Shown: positions 33,887-43,035, counted from the first letter of the stretch. The stretch is 64,000 bases of DNA from Chryseobacterium sp. Leaf404 (GCF_001424145.1 NZ_LMQM01000016.1:1895-65894); one strand, 5' to 3'. A program made the numbers and translations. The notes: generated by a model from the letters alone, not told the origin.

Positions 33887-33916
33887 AAAAAACTCACATC
33901 TTCCGATATGAGTTTT
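33887..33916 (-). terminator. dsbD terminator
   Basis: The stem AAAACTCACATC / GATATGAGTTTT (one mismatch) lies just after the dsbD stop, with T-rich sequence following on the minus strand. Confidence 0.7.
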
Positions 33917-33935
33917 GTATAAAGTTGAAAAGTTT

Positions 33936-36002
33936 TTATTTGTTATTCTTATAAAAATTCACTCCACATTCAAGGAATTTTTTAAAATCTTCTTTATCCA
34001 TATATCCTGAAACTGGCTGATTGATTACTTTGCCGTCAGGTGTAATCAGAGCGTAATGTGGCTGTGAATTGTTGTTGAAATTCACGGTCTGGAATAAACT
34101 CCATCTGTCTCCGATGGTCTTTACTTTTTTCACCTGTCCGTCACCCATTTCAATCTTGGTTTTCTGATCTTCGGGAAGTTCTTCCTTGTCGTCAACATAA
34201 AGAGAAGCAAGTACAACGTCGTTTTGCAGAATCGGTAAGATATCCGGTTCGCTCCATACAAATTCTTCCATTTTACGGCAGTTTTCGCAACCATAACCTG
34301 TGAAGTCTATTAAAATGGGTTTGTTTTCTTTTTTGGACAGTTCAATGGCTGAGAAGAAATCATGTTCAGGATGCATTCCTAAAATACCGTCTTTTTCGTC
34401 ATGGAAATAACTTACATTCAATGGAGGCAAAATACCGCTTAAAAGCTGAAGTTTTGGTCGCTCGGCAGGAATTAATCCCTGAACTAAATAAACCACAAAC
34501 CCAATTCCTAAGAATCCAAGAATTTTTCTTCCAATCGAAATTTTCGGTTTTTTATCATCGTGTGGAAATCTTATCAACCCAAATAAATAGATTACCAAAC
34601 CGATTGCAATAATGATCCAGATTGCAATGAATAATTCCCTTTTGATAAAGAATGTTTTTGACACCAAGTCTGCTTTTGAAAGGAATTTTAAGGCTAATGC
34701 CAATTCAATAAATCCTAAAACAACTTTTACCGTATTCATCCATCCGCCGGATTTCGGAAGACTTTGTAAAGCCTGTGGAAACAATGCCAGAAGACCAAAT
34801 ACAATCGCCCAGGCCAAGCCGAAACCTGCCAAAGCAAAGGTAAGAACCGTTGGAATATCAACCGAATTATCGCTCAAAATACTTCCCAGAATACTTCCCA
34901 AAATAGGACCTGTACAAGAGAAAGAAACAATCACCAATGTTAGAGCCATAAAGAAAATACCAATCATTCCGCCTACTTCTTCAGCTTTTGAAGATTTGTT
35001 GGCGATGGAACTTGGCAAAGTAATGTCGTAATATCCGAAAAAGCTTCCTGCAAAGAAGATAAATACCACGAAAAACAAAATATTAAGCCAGACGTTGGTG
35101 GAAATTTCATTGAAAATATTTCCTGCAATCCCATCAATTAAATGAAATGGAACGCTTAATAAAACAAAAATCAAAAGAATAAAAAAGCCATAAACAAAAG
35201 CGTCTCTTTTTCCTTTTGTCGGATTTTTATTGCCTTTTGTAAAGAAAGATACCGTTAACGGAATCATTGGGAACACGCATGGTGTTAATAAGGCGATCAA
35301 TCCACCGATGAAACCTAAAATTAATATTTTCCAGTAATTTGTTTCCAATTTGGTGCCTATTCCGCAGTCTGTTAAAGGTTTTGTAATGTCAATTGATGAG
35401 ATTTTCAACTGCTTGGGATCGAGTTTTGAAGCAGTGGCAACAGCCGTTTTTGTCTCAGTTGCGTTTTCTTCTAAAGTGTCTACAATTGGACTTAAAGAAT
35501 CTTCTGCAACAGTTTTTTCGTCAGTAACTACTTCCGTCGCATCTTTTGGCGTAACTTTTTTGGTGAATTCTAATGTATTTGGAGCCAGACAAACCCTGTC
35601 ATCACAAGTCTGATACATAATTTCAGCGACCACATCAGCCGGTTTTGTGCCGTCTTTAAGTTTGAATTTTTGTTTAAATCCTGCAGCATCAGAGTAATAG
35701 ACGATCGTTCCGCCGAAAGCTTCAGAAAATTCTGAATGTTTCTTTCCGGTTTCTACAAATTTACCAATTAACTCAATGTTTTTACCCGAAACTTTGTACT
35801 CAGTGGGAATTCCCGTGTCTTCAGGAATGTCTCTTGAGTAAATGTGCCATCCTTTTTCAATGGTTCCGTTCAGTACCGCTTCATACTCATTGTTACCAAG
35901 TTCGTTGATAGAAAATTTAAATTTTACAGGATCTTTAATCTGTGCGTTGATCGCTGTTGCAAAGAATAACAGCGTGAAAAAAAACCAACTTCTGAATTTC
36001 AT
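33936..36002 (-). CDS. dsbD: Protein-disulfide reductase DsbD family
   Basis: The 688-residue protein moves reducing power from the cytoplasm to periplasmic thiols. After a signal peptide (FFFTLLFFATAINAQ), the N-terminal domain holds a Cys pair (CDDRVC near residue 133). The membrane core of eight or so helices contains the Cys in LTPCVFPMIPL and a second in SCTGPILGS. The C-terminal thioredoxin domain has CENC (GYGCENCRKMEEF near 583). All three redox centres are present. It follows tilS with one base between them. Confidence 0.92.
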   Translation of the reverse strand: MKFRSWFFFTLLFFATAINAQIKDPVKFKFSINELGNNEYEAVLNGTIEKGWHIYSRDIPEDTGIPTEYKVSGKNIELIGKFVETGKKHSEFSEAFGGTIVYYSDAAGFKQKFKLKDGTKPADVVAEIMYQTCDDRVCLAPNTLEFTKKVTPKDATEVVTDEKTVAEDSLSPIVDTLEENATETKTAVATASKLDPKQLKISSIDITKPLTDCGIGTKLETNYWKILILGFIGGLIALLTPCVFPMIPLTVSFFTKGNKNPTKGKRDAFVYGFFILLIFVLLSVPFHLIDGIAGNIFNEISTNVWLNILFFVVFIFFAGSFFGYYDITLPSSIANKSSKAEEVGGMIGIFFMALTLVIVSFSCTGPILGSILGSILSDNSVDIPTVLTFALAGFGLAWAIVFGLLALFPQALQSLPKSGGWMNTVKVVLGFIELALALKFLSKADLVSKTFFIKRELFIAIWIIIAIGLVIYLFGLIRFPHDDKKPKISIGRKILGFLGIGFVVYLVQGLIPAERPKLQLLSGILPPLNVSYFHDEKDGILGMHPEHDFFSAIELSKKENKPILIDFTGYGCENCRKMEEFVWSEPDILPILQNDVVLASLYVDDKEELPEDQKTKIEMGDGQVKKVKTIGDRWSLFQTVNFNNNSQPHYALITPDGKVINQPVSGYMDKEDFKKFLECGVNFYKNNK

Positions 36003-36003
36003 T

Positions 36004-37323
36004 TTACTTTTTATTATATATTACAAGAACTTTTTCAGTGTTCTCAAGTGCTGAAAACCGTCTGTCCTGCCGCAATGGGATTACTCCCAGAACCGAATTT
36101 TCGGTGTCGCAGATCAGCCAGATTTTTTGCCTCGCTAAATTAGACAATTTTTCATCCCTGAGAAACTTAGAAACCTTCTTTTTGCCTGAAAATCCTGATG
36201 GGAAAAATTCGTCGCCATCATTCTGCTTTCTGAGTTTCAGAGGAAATTTTAATTTTTCAGCATCGAAATTCCAAATAAAGGCTGTTCCAAAATCATTATA
36301 GTTTTCAACTTTATCTTCGAGATTTAAAGAAAAATGGTTTTCAGAAAAGTCAAAATCTGCAATTAAGATCAACTCTTCTTTAATAACGTTTTGATTTTCA
36401 AGTGTTTTTTGGATAATCAGATCGTTTCTGTGAATAAAAATCTGATGGGTTATGGAGAAAAAAGAACTTCCGTTTTCTGCTGAGAATATTTTAGCAATTT
36501 CCTCAGTTTTACTGAAGCCATACTTTTTCAAAATCTCAAATTTCACAAAATCAGATTCTTTCGCCAGTTTTTCTTTGGATAAAATTTGAGGATTTGAATT
36601 TGAAACCGTTATTTTTTGTTCAATCTCAGCTATTTTTTCCACGACAAAATTTTTGGTTTGACTTAAATAATCTAAACTTTTACTGAAATTCTGAAGAAAA
36701 TATTCGTTTGTTTCCAGCAGTTTCGGAGTGATTTCATTTCGGATTCTGTTCCGTAAATAATCATTTTTTTTGTTGGAAAGATCTTCACGAAATTCAATTT
36801 TGTTTTCTTTCGCAAAATCATAGATTTCCTGTTTGCTAAAGTCTAAAAGTGGTCTCAGAATTTGATTTTCATTCGATGGAATTCCACTCAAACCTTTTAA
36901 ACCTGAAGCTTTTGAAAGATTGATAATAAATGTTTCAAGCTGATCGTTCAGATGATGCGCTGTCACCAGAAAATCAATATTTTCTTCCTGTTGAATTTTT
37001 CTGAAAAACTGATACCTCAGATCCCTCGCCCAAAGCTGAATAGAGTTTTCAGGCTGCTGATCTTTTTCCGAAACTTCGTATAAATGAAATTTAATATTAA
37101 AATTTTTACAGAAGTCTTCTACAGTTTTTTGATCCAAATCTGAATAGTTTCCCCGAAGTTTATAATTGATATGTGCTACCTCAAATGAAAGCTGTAAATC
37201 CTTGAAAATACTCGCCATAACCATAGAATCTGCACCTCCGCTCACCGCTAAGAGATATTTTTTGGTTTTAAATTCAGAAATGAGGTTTGAAATCTTAGAT
37301 TCTACCGATTTTAGGCTCAGCAT
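36004..37323 (-). CDS. tilS: tRNA(Ile)-lysidine synthase
   Basis: TilS converts C34 of tRNA-Ile(CAU) to lysidine using ATP and lysine. The 439-residue product has the PP-loop motif AVSGGADSMVMAS near residue 26, HHLNDQLETFIINL, a middle domain, and a C-terminal domain with PSGFSGKKKVSKFLRDEKLS. The frame is open to 37356, but a TATCTTTG element at 37345-37352 falls within those codons, so the ATG at 37323 is used. dsbD follows one base after the stop, so the two are likely co-transcribed. Confidence 0.93.
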   Translation of the reverse strand: MLSLKSVESKISNLISEFKTKKYLLAVSGGADSMVMASIFKDLQLSFEVAHINYKLRGNYSDLDQKTVEDFCKNFNIKFHLYEVSEKDQQPENSIQLWARDLRYQFFRKIQQEENIDFLVTAHHLNDQLETFIINLSKASGLKGLSGIPSNENQILRPLLDFSKQEIYDFAKENKIEFREDLSNKKNDYLRNRIRNEITPKLLETNEYFLQNFSKSLDYLSQTKNFVVEKIAEIEQKITVSNSNPQILSKEKLAKESDFVKFEILKKYGFSKTEEIAKIFSAENGSSFFSITHQIFIHRNDLIIQKTLENQNVIKEELILIADFDFSENHFSLNLEDKVENYNDFGTAFIWNFDAEKLKFPLKLRKQNDGDEFFPSGFSGKKKVSKFLRDEKLSNLARQKIWLICDTENSVLGVIPLRQDRRFSALENTEKVLVIYNKK

Positions 37324-37344
37324 TTGCAGCAGGTTTTGACTTAA

Positions 37345-37352
37345 CAAAGATA
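37345..37352 (-). promoter_or_regulatory. tilS-dsbD promoter -7 element
   Basis: TATCTTTG on the minus strand, 21 bases upstream of the ATG at 37323. It selects that start. Confidence 0.6.
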
Positions 37353-37378
37353 GCATTTACCATTTAATTGAATTTTTC

Positions 37379-37386
37379 TACCTTTG
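37379..37386 (+). promoter_or_regulatory. Promoter -7 element of the OmpA-type lipoprotein gene
   Basis: TACCTTTG ends 31 bases before the ATG at 37418. Confidence 0.55.
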
Positions 37387-37417
37387 GAGCTATCTTAAAA
37401 TTAAAAAAAGATTGTTT

Positions 37418-38251
37418 ATGAAAATTTTTAAAATCTTAGCAGCTTCTGCTGTAGTTTTGGGAATGACTTCGTGTGTAAGTAAAAAACAGTACGAGGCTTT
37501 AAGCTCAAATTACAAGCAGTGTATCGAAAACATCGGAGAAAGACAAAGAGAAATTCAGGATCTGAAATCTCAAAATGCAAGCCTGTCTAGTGAAAACAAT
37601 TTATTGAAAAGTCAGCATGATGCTTTGAAATCATCTTTAGATGCATGTCTTTCAAATTCAGGGAAAAGTTCTGCAAATATTGACAAATTGGTGGGAGAAA
37701 TCAATTCTTCCAATGCTTATATCAAGCAGCTTATCGCTTCAAATGCAAAAAATGACAGTTTAAATTTAGCTTTATCAAACAAACTGAAAAGATCTTTGGA
37801 TAACGTAACTGATCAGGATGTTCAGGTAAAAGTGCTTAAAGGTGTGGTAATGATCTCATTATCAGACAAAATGTTGTACAAAACTGGAGATTACAACGTA
37901 TTGCCTGCAGCCCAGGAAGTTTTGGGTAAAGTAGCGAAGGTAATTAACGACTACGACAAATATTCTGTATTGATAGAAGGTAACACAGATAATGTTGCTC
38001 TGAATTCTTCAAGCTTACCGAGAGACAACTGGGATCTTTCTGCTTTGAGAGGTACTTCAATTGCTAAAGTTCTGCAGACCCAGTTTGGGGTTGACCCAGC
38101 AAGAATCACAGCGGGTGGACGTTCTGAATACAATCCTAAAGCAACCAATATGAGCGTTTCCGGAAGAGCTGAAAACAGAAGAACGGAAATTATCATTATG
38201 CCGAAGCTGGATGAGTTTATGAAATTGATGGATATTACTCCAAAAAAATAA
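37418..38251 (+). CDS. OmpA family lipoprotein
   Basis: The 277-residue protein starts with a lipoprotein signal (MKIFKILAASAVVLGMTSC, lipobox GMTSC). A coiled-coil region of about 100 residues rich in Lys, Asn, Ser and Gln follows, then an OmpA-like domain with VLIEGNTDNVALNSS and LSALRGTSIAKVLQ, ending in RAENRRTEIIIMPK. Such domains bind peptidoglycan and so tie the outer membrane to the wall. The ATG at 37418 is preferred over an upstream TTG. The gene is divergent from tilS and ends in a hairpin. Confidence 0.9.
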   Translation: MKIFKILAASAVVLGMTSCVSKKQYEALSSNYKQCIENIGERQREIQDLKSQNASLSSENNLLKSQHDALKSSLDACLSNSGKSSANIDKLVGEINSSNAYIKQLIASNAKNDSLNLALSNKLKRSLDNVTDQDVQVKVLKGVVMISLSDKMLYKTGDYNVLPAAQEVLGKVAKVINDYDKYSVLIEGNTDNVALNSSSLPRDNWDLSALRGTSIAKVLQTQFGVDPARITAGGRSEYNPKATNMSVSGRAENRRTEIIIMPKLDEFMKLMDITPKK

Positions 38252-38273
38252 TTTCACTCAGCTGATAAAAACA

Positions 38274-38303
38274 AAAGATCTCGATGTTTATCGGGATCTT
38301 TTT
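38274..38303 (+). terminator. Terminator of the OmpA-type gene
   Basis: The stem AAAGATCTCGAT / ATCGGGATCTTT with a 4-base loop is followed by T residues. Confidence 0.8.
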
Positions 38304-38310
38304 AATTTAG

Positions 38311-38397
38311 TTAAACCACATTTTCTCTTTCAATCAAGCTGAAAATGTAATCGAGGAAATTCTGCAGGTTTGTGAACCCCGGTTTATTTTTTTTCAT
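38311..38397 (-). CDS. Possible 28-residue small protein
   Basis: On the minus strand an ATG at 38397 opens a 28-codon frame (MKKNKPGFTNLQNFLDYIF, then SLIERENVV). A TACTTTTG promoter element lies 40 bases upstream. The sequence has protein-like composition with an amphipathic helix. The frame continues open upstream of the ATG for about 13 codons to a TGA, so it may also be the remnant of a longer gene. I do not recognise it. Confidence 0.3.
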   Translation of the reverse strand: MKKNKPGFTNLQNFLDYIFSLIERENVV

Positions 38398-38437
38398 CAC
38401 CTTTAATACAGTATTTTTACCTATATCATTGATGTGT

Positions 38438-38445
38438 CAAAAGTA
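38438..38445 (-). promoter_or_regulatory. Promoter -7 candidate before the small ORF
   Basis: TACTTTTG on the minus strand, with no clear -33 partner. Confidence 0.3.
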
Positions 38446-38545
38446 CAAGCCTTATTTTAAATATACAATCCGTATTTTTACGGTATTTTAAATGAAAAAA
38501 ATTTCGTAAAGAGATTTTGAGAAATCAGATTATTAAAATTATAAC

Positions 38546-39193
38546 ATGAGTTATTTCGAAGAAAAACACCCTGAAATGGACAGATATCTGGAAGATCACG
38601 CTTCTGCGGAGCCTGAAATTCTGAAAAAACTGAGAAGAGAAACATATCAGAAAACCACACAGCCTCACATGATTTCCGGCTATCAGCAGGGAAGGCTTTT
38701 GAGTATCATCTCAAAAATGCTCAATCCTAAAAATATTTTAGAAATCGGAACTTTTACAGGTTATGCGACATTGTCGTTAGCTGAAGGATTATCAGCTGAA
38801 GGGAAAATTACAACTTTAGACGTCAACGAAGATTTGGCTTATTTTCCGAGAAAATATTTTGCTGAGAGTAAATTTTCTTCCCAAATCGATTTTAGAATTC
38901 AGGATGCTAAAGAATTTTTAAAAGAGACTAATGAGGCATTTGACCTTGTTTTTATTGATGCCGATAAAGAAAGTTACGCAGAATATTTCAGGCTGATAAA
39001 ACCAAAAACAAAATCAGGATCTGTAGTTCTGTTTGATAATGTCTTGTGGTACGGAAAAGTTTTAGATGAAAATCCTAAGCAGAAATCTACCCAAATCATC
39101 AAAGAACTGAATGATTTGGCAGCTGAGGACGAAGATTTTGATAATCTTATTTTACCTTTGCGTGACGGAGTAAATTTTCTGAGAAGAAAATAA
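38546..39193 (+). CDS. O-methyltransferase
   Basis: The 215-residue class I SAM methyltransferase is of the catechol/caffeoyl-CoA type. It has motif I NILEIGTFTGYATLSLAEGL near residue 62, the metal-binding FIDADKESYAEYF near 130 and DNVLWYGKV near 160. Metal-dependent O-methylation of a small catechol-like molecule, or of tRNA hydroxyuridine as in the related TrmR group, is possible; sequence alone does not decide. It precedes the NlpC/P60 gene by 40 bases in the same direction. Confidence 0.87.
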   Translation: MSYFEEKHPEMDRYLEDHASAEPEILKKLRRETYQKTTQPHMISGYQQGRLLSIISKMLNPKNILEIGTFTGYATLSLAEGLSAEGKITTLDVNEDLAYFPRKYFAESKFSSQIDFRIQDAKEFLKETNEAFDLVFIDADKESYAEYFRLIKPKTKSGSVVLFDNVLWYGKVLDENPKQKSTQIIKELNDLAAEDEDFDNLILPLRDGVNFLRRK

Positions 39194-39233
39194 TTTCAGA
39201 GAAAGAATCCCGACTTTAAATTTTAACCTTTCA

Positions 39234-39953
39234 ATGATGAACAAAGGAGTTTGTACAGTAACTGTGGCGCCGGTGAGGGCAGAAAATTCGGATAGAGCAG
39301 AGATCGTAACCGAAATTCTTTTCGGTGAAAGTGCCGATATTTTGGAGGTCAATAAAAACTGGACCAAAATAAAAATGCACTACGACGGCTATGAAGGCTG
39401 GATGGATACCAAGCAGATCAAAACGGTTTCTGATGAATATTTAACCAACAGAAAAGTTACAGTGGTTACCGAAGATTTTTCTTCTGTGCTGATGAAAGAC
39501 GGCAAAACGCTACTTTCCATGGGCTCTGAGGTTGAATTTCCGGTGGTGGCCTCCAAGCGAAGTCATAATTTGAGAGAAAGTATCGCTCTTACTGCTAAAG
39601 AATTCATTAATGTTCCCTATCTGTGGGGCGGTAAAAGCTTTTTTGCAGTCGACTGTTCCGGTTTTACGCAGTTGGTATTTAAAATTCATGATATAAAGCT
39701 TCCCCGCGATGCTTCACAGCAGGTGGAAGTGGGCGAGTCTCTTACTTTTGTGGAAGAAAGTGAGATGGGCGATCTGGCTTTCTTCGAGAATGCCGAGGGA
39801 AAAATTATTCACGTCGGAATTATGCTTGACAACCAGAAAATCATCCACGCATCAGGAAAAGTGAGAATTGATACTTTGGATTCTTCAGGGATTTTTAATA
39901 AAGAACTGAATCAACATACTCACAAACTTCGTGTCATTAAGAAACTGATTTAA
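39234..39953 (+). CDS. NlpC/P60 family peptidoglycan hydrolase with SH3 domain
   Basis: The 239-residue protein has an N-terminal bacterial SH3-like region (CTVTVAPVRAENSDRAEIVTE, then WTKIKMHYDGYEGWMD) and a C-terminal NlpC/P60 domain with the catalytic Cys in AVDCSGFTQLVF near 143 and the His in IIHVGIML near 198. It probably cleaves D-Glu-diamino-acid bonds in muropeptides. No signal peptide is visible, which fits a cytoplasmic dipeptidyl-peptidase VI-like role in recycling. It lies in a run with the O-methyltransferase before and the DUF1648-like gene three bases after. Confidence 0.88.
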   Translation: MMNKGVCTVTVAPVRAENSDRAEIVTEILFGESADILEVNKNWTKIKMHYDGYEGWMDTKQIKTVSDEYLTNRKVTVVTEDFSSVLMKDGKTLLSMGSEVEFPVVASKRSHNLRESIALTAKEFINVPYLWGGKSFFAVDCSGFTQLVFKIHDIKLPRDASQQVEVGESLTFVEESEMGDLAFFENAEGKIIHVGIMLDNQKIIHASGKVRIDTLDSSGIFNKELNQHTHKLRVIKKLI

Positions 39954-39956
39954 ATA

Positions 39957-40433
39957 ATGAAATTGTCCACAGTCTTTTTTATTGCAAGCATCCTTTTGTT
40001 GAGCTTTATTTGGGGCTTCACCATTTTTTCCTATTCAAATCTGCCGGAAATTGTGCCTACACACTTTGCAGTCAATGGGACGATAAACGGGGAAAATCAC
40101 AAAAATACCATTTGGTTTCTTCCTGCAATCGGAACTTTTATTTTTTTACTTCTCGCAGGTATACCAAGAAATCCGGAATCGCCCATGCTGAATGTTCCAC
40201 AAAGCTATAGAAATAAAGAAAAGCTAAAGGTCTTTGCTTACAGTATACTTTTCGTCATCCTCCTTTTACTTGCGGATACTGTTCTAGAAGGTATTCTTAT
40301 CGCACAAGGCGAATTAACTGAAATGTCCAACGCAGTATTTTTCCTTTTAGTGTCGCTTTTTTTAACCGTAGGATTTCATATTTTTAAAATGATAAAAGAA
40401 GAACGGAGAGAAACTTTAAATCTGAAAAATTGA
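39957..40433 (+). CDS. DUF1648-like membrane protein
   Basis: The 158-residue protein is predicted to have four transmembrane segments (residues about 5-25, 53-70, 87-108 and 122-145). The characteristic segment LPEIVPTHFAVNGTINGENHKNTIW, between the first two, matches the DUF1648 motif (P-x-HF). The family is of unknown function, seen in SdpI-like immunity proteins. It lies three bases after the NlpC/P60 gene and overlaps the start of kdtA. Confidence 0.75.
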   Translation: MKLSTVFFIASILLLSFIWGFTIFSYSNLPEIVPTHFAVNGTINGENHKNTIWFLPAIGTFIFLLLAGIPRNPESPMLNVPQSYRNKEKLKVFAYSILFVILLLLADTVLEGILIAQGELTEMSNAVFFLLVSLFLTVGFHIFKMIKEERRETLNLKN

Positions 40434-41665
40434 GTTTTTTATATACCATTTTTGTCGGTCTGATGATCTTCGGGATGAAGATTTTCGCTCATTTCAATGC
40501 TAAAACTAAAAAAGGAGTTGAAGGAAGAAAGCAGTCTTTGAATATCATAAAATCTAAATTTTCTCCTGATGATGAGGTCTTGTGGATGCACGCGGCAAGT
40601 CTCGGAGAGTACGAACAGGGACTTCCGGTGCTTGAAAAATTAAAACAGAAATTTCCAGGTTATAAAATACTAGTCACATTTTTTTCACCTTCGGGTTACG
40701 AGAATGTAATTAAAAAGAAACCGCTTGCGGATGTGGTCTGTTATCTTCCGTTTGACAGAAATTCAGATTTAAAAGAATTTTTGAAAGCTTTTAAACCTAA
40801 ACTCTTTCTTACGGTAAAATATGATTTCTGGTATAATTTACTGCGACAGTTAAAAGAAAACGATGCAAAAATATTTGTAGTTTCTGCACTGTTTTATGAA
40901 AGACAGAGTTTTTTTAAATCTTACGGAAAATGGTTTGTAAAACAACTGAAAGAGAATGTCGACTGGTTTTTTCATCAGACAAGACATTCTTATGTTTTGG
41001 CGAAAAGTATCGGCCTCGAAAAATCTTCTGTAACCGGAGATACAAGATTTGACCGTGTAAAGCAGATTAAAAATAGGGATAACTACGTTGATTTTATAGC
41101 GGAATTTATTTCAGGAAGAAAAACAATTGTTTTTGGAAGTTCGTGGCAGGCAGAAGAAAAAATAGCCAGAATTATTTCAGAAAAAATTCAGAATGTAAAA
41201 CTCATTATCGCTCCACACGATTTAAAAAGAGTTCAAAATTTAAAAGAAATCTTTCCAACCGCAATTCTATACAGCGAATTGCAGACATCCAACATCCAAC
41301 ATTCAAAATCCGGCATTTTAATCATTGACAGCATCGGTCTGCTTTCAAAAATATATTCTTATGCTGATATCGCTGTTGTAGGCGGTGGTTTTCATGATTC
41401 AGGGCTGCATAATATTTTGGAAGCGGCAACTTTTGGAGTTCCTGTAATTTTCGGAAATCAGTATCGCAAAAATCCCGAAGCGGACGATTTAATAAAAGCC
41501 AATGGCGGTAAAACTTTTGAAACAGAAAAAGAAGCGGCAGATTTTATTTTAAAACTTGATAAAAATGAAAATTTGTTGAGCGAAATGTCTGGAAATGCGT
41601 CAAAATTCGTGAATGAAAAACCAAATTCCTCAGAACTGATTATTCAGAAAATTCTGTCACTTTAA
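40430..41665 (+). CDS. waaA: 3-deoxy-D-manno-octulosonic acid (Kdo) transferase
   Basis: WaaA (KdtA) adds Kdo to lipid A precursor at the inner membrane. The 411-residue GT-B enzyme shows an N-terminal membrane-associated helix, WMHAASLGEYEQGLP, TFFSPSGYE, VFGSSWQAEE and GGGFHDSGLHNILEA, the expected sites. It starts at a TTG overlapping the preceding stop (TTGA). Around residue 283 there is an odd segment, LQTSNIQHSKSG, encoded by a low-complexity sequence (CATCCAACATCCAACATTC) that looks inserted. Its 3' end overlaps the converging hypothetical gene by nine bases. Confidence 0.93.
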   Translation: MSFLYTIFVGLMIFGMKIFAHFNAKTKKGVEGRKQSLNIIKSKFSPDDEVLWMHAASLGEYEQGLPVLEKLKQKFPGYKILVTFFSPSGYENVIKKKPLADVVCYLPFDRNSDLKEFLKAFKPKLFLTVKYDFWYNLLRQLKENDAKIFVVSALFYERQSFFKSYGKWFVKQLKENVDWFFHQTRHSYVLAKSIGLEKSSVTGDTRFDRVKQIKNRDNYVDFIAEFISGRKTIVFGSSWQAEEKIARIISEKIQNVKLIIAPHDLKRVQNLKEIFPTAILYSELQTSNIQHSKSGILIIDSIGLLSKIYSYADIAVVGGGFHDSGLHNILEAATFGVPVIFGNQYRKNPEADDLIKANGGKTFETEKEAADFILKLDKNENLLSEMSGNASKFVNEKPNSSELIIQKILSL

Positions 41666-42283
41666 AAAACCGTGATTTTTAATGTCTTTTATAATTAAAT
41701 CAAAATGATCAGGGATTTTTTCGATGGTGAGCCAGTTTAAATCTATTCCGTTGTTGATGAAAAGTTTTTCAAGATAGACATTTGAAGTTATTTTATCGTG
41801 CAGTTCCGAAAGAAGTTCATCCAGTTCAATCCAGTAATCTTCATCCAGCTTTTTGGCGAGCAGAAGAGATTTCACCACTTTGTTAATAAGGTACAGGTAA
41901 AGTTTATAAATGTCGTTAAACCTTTGTCGGCTCAATTTGTCATTTGATTCTAAAATCTGGTTGATGAGAAAAAGATTTAAATATACATCACCAAATTTAT
42001 CTGTTGTTACTTTCACATGCTCCGTAATCTCAGCACTAATTTTTCTGATGAGAACCACAAAATATTTTTGATTGCTGATGTATTTCGATGCAAATTCTAC
42101 TTTTTCTTTGATGTGTTCTTCCATCGCATCGCGCTTCTGATCTGCGTTTTCAGTATCAATCAGTTCAAAATATAATTTTTTAGATAAAATTTTATCTTTC
42201 TTTAATAGTCTGAAAATTAAGCGGTCCTTTTCTATTGGTTTCAGCTCGCTCAGTGCAGCTTTAAATTCTTTAGAATACTCCAT
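41657..42283 (-). CDS. Hypothetical helical protein
   Basis: The 208-residue protein is largely alpha-helical and charged (MEYSKEFKAALSELKPIEKDRLI ... LFLINQILE ... LYLYLINKVVKSLLLAKK). No signal peptide, transmembrane helix or known motif is visible. It begins with the last base of the GT2 stop (TGATG), so it is translated in coupling with that gene, and its own stop overlaps the waaA stop. The pairing with a glycosyltransferase suggests an envelope-related role, but this is only context. Confidence 0.65.
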   Translation of the reverse strand: MEYSKEFKAALSELKPIEKDRLIFRLLKKDKILSKKLYFELIDTENADQKRDAMEEHIKEKVEFASKYISNQKYFVVLIRKISAEITEHVKVTTDKFGDVYLNLFLINQILESNDKLSRQRFNDIYKLYLYLINKVVKSLLLAKKLDEDYWIELDELLSELHDKITSNVYLEKLFINNGIDLNWLTIEKIPDHFDLIIKDIKNHGFLK

Positions 42284-43035
42284 CAGTTAAATAATTTTGA
42301 ATATTTCTTAAAACCATTGAAAGCCCAATTCATGGTATAATACATAGATTTTGCAGTTGAAAAATTCATAAAATCTTTGTACACCAAATATTGATCTTTA
42401 ATAATATTCTGTTTTTTTCTTGAGATGCTTGTGGAGTGCATCCTGTATTTGGCCATCGTCTTCGGCAAAGCTTTTCCCTCTGGGATTTTCTTTAACAAAT
42501 TAAGCCACATCACATGATCTTCCCGTTTGCTTCCTTCGGGGAAATATTCCTTTCCAACCCTTTTAGAATCGTACATTGACGAAAGAAGAGAAAGTCTGCA
42601 GGTTTTAAGTAAGTTTTGAAAAGTTACCGTTTTGTCTGCTTTAAAATCTTCAATTTGTGGGTTCAGATTTTCGTCACATCTGGCATAGTTGGAATAGGCG
42701 AGCTCGGCATTTTCTTTCGTCATAAAAGTCAGCATCTCTTCGAGAAATTCAGGATTCCAGAAATCATCAGCGTCTAAAAAAGTAATAAATCTTCCCGAAG
42801 TATTTTTTAGAGAAATATTTCTCGCATGCCCCGCGCCACCATTTTTTTCTGCAACTGTAAGTTTAATTCTTGGGTCAGAAATACTTTGAATAATATCCAC
42901 CGAGTTGTCTTTGGAGCAATCATCTGTAATCAGCCATTCCCAGTCTGTAAAGGTTTGACTGAGCACTGAATCTATAGTTTCTCTCAAAAATTTCGAGGAA
43001 TTATAACAGGGGGTGATGATGGAAATTTCGGGCAT
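42283..43035 (-). CDS. Glycosyltransferase family 2 protein
   Basis: The 250-residue GT-A enzyme begins MPEISIITPCYNSSKFL. It carries the metal-binding block FITFLDADDFWNPEF near 85, GGAGHARNISL and, later, SKREDHVMWLNLL. This is the pattern of WcaE/SpsA-like LPS glycosyltransferases. The frame is open six codons further, but the TATCTTTG promoter ends at 43051, favouring the ATG at 43035. A coupled hypothetical gene follows. Confidence 0.88.
   Translation of the reverse strand: MPEISIITPCYNSSKFLRETIDSVLSQTFTDWEWLITDDCSKDNSVDIIQSISDPRIKLTVAEKNGGAGHARNISLKNTSGRFITFLDADDFWNPEFLEEMLTFMTKENAELAYSNYARCDENLNPQIEDFKADKTVTFQNLLKTCRLSLLSSMYDSKRVGKEYFPEGSKREDHVMWLNLLKKIPEGKALPKTMAKYRMHSTSISRKKQNIIKDQYLVYKDFMNFSTAKSMYYTMNWAFNGFKKYSKLFN

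Noticed and set aside
33672-33935. Spacer of 264 bases between dsbD and exbD searched for a small gene or RNA
   Set aside because: Apart from the dsbD terminator, only AT-rich sequence was seen, with no convincing ORF or structured RNA.
34612-35031. Plus-strand ORF of 139 codons
   Set aside because: It is antisense to the membrane core of dsbD, with no start signal.
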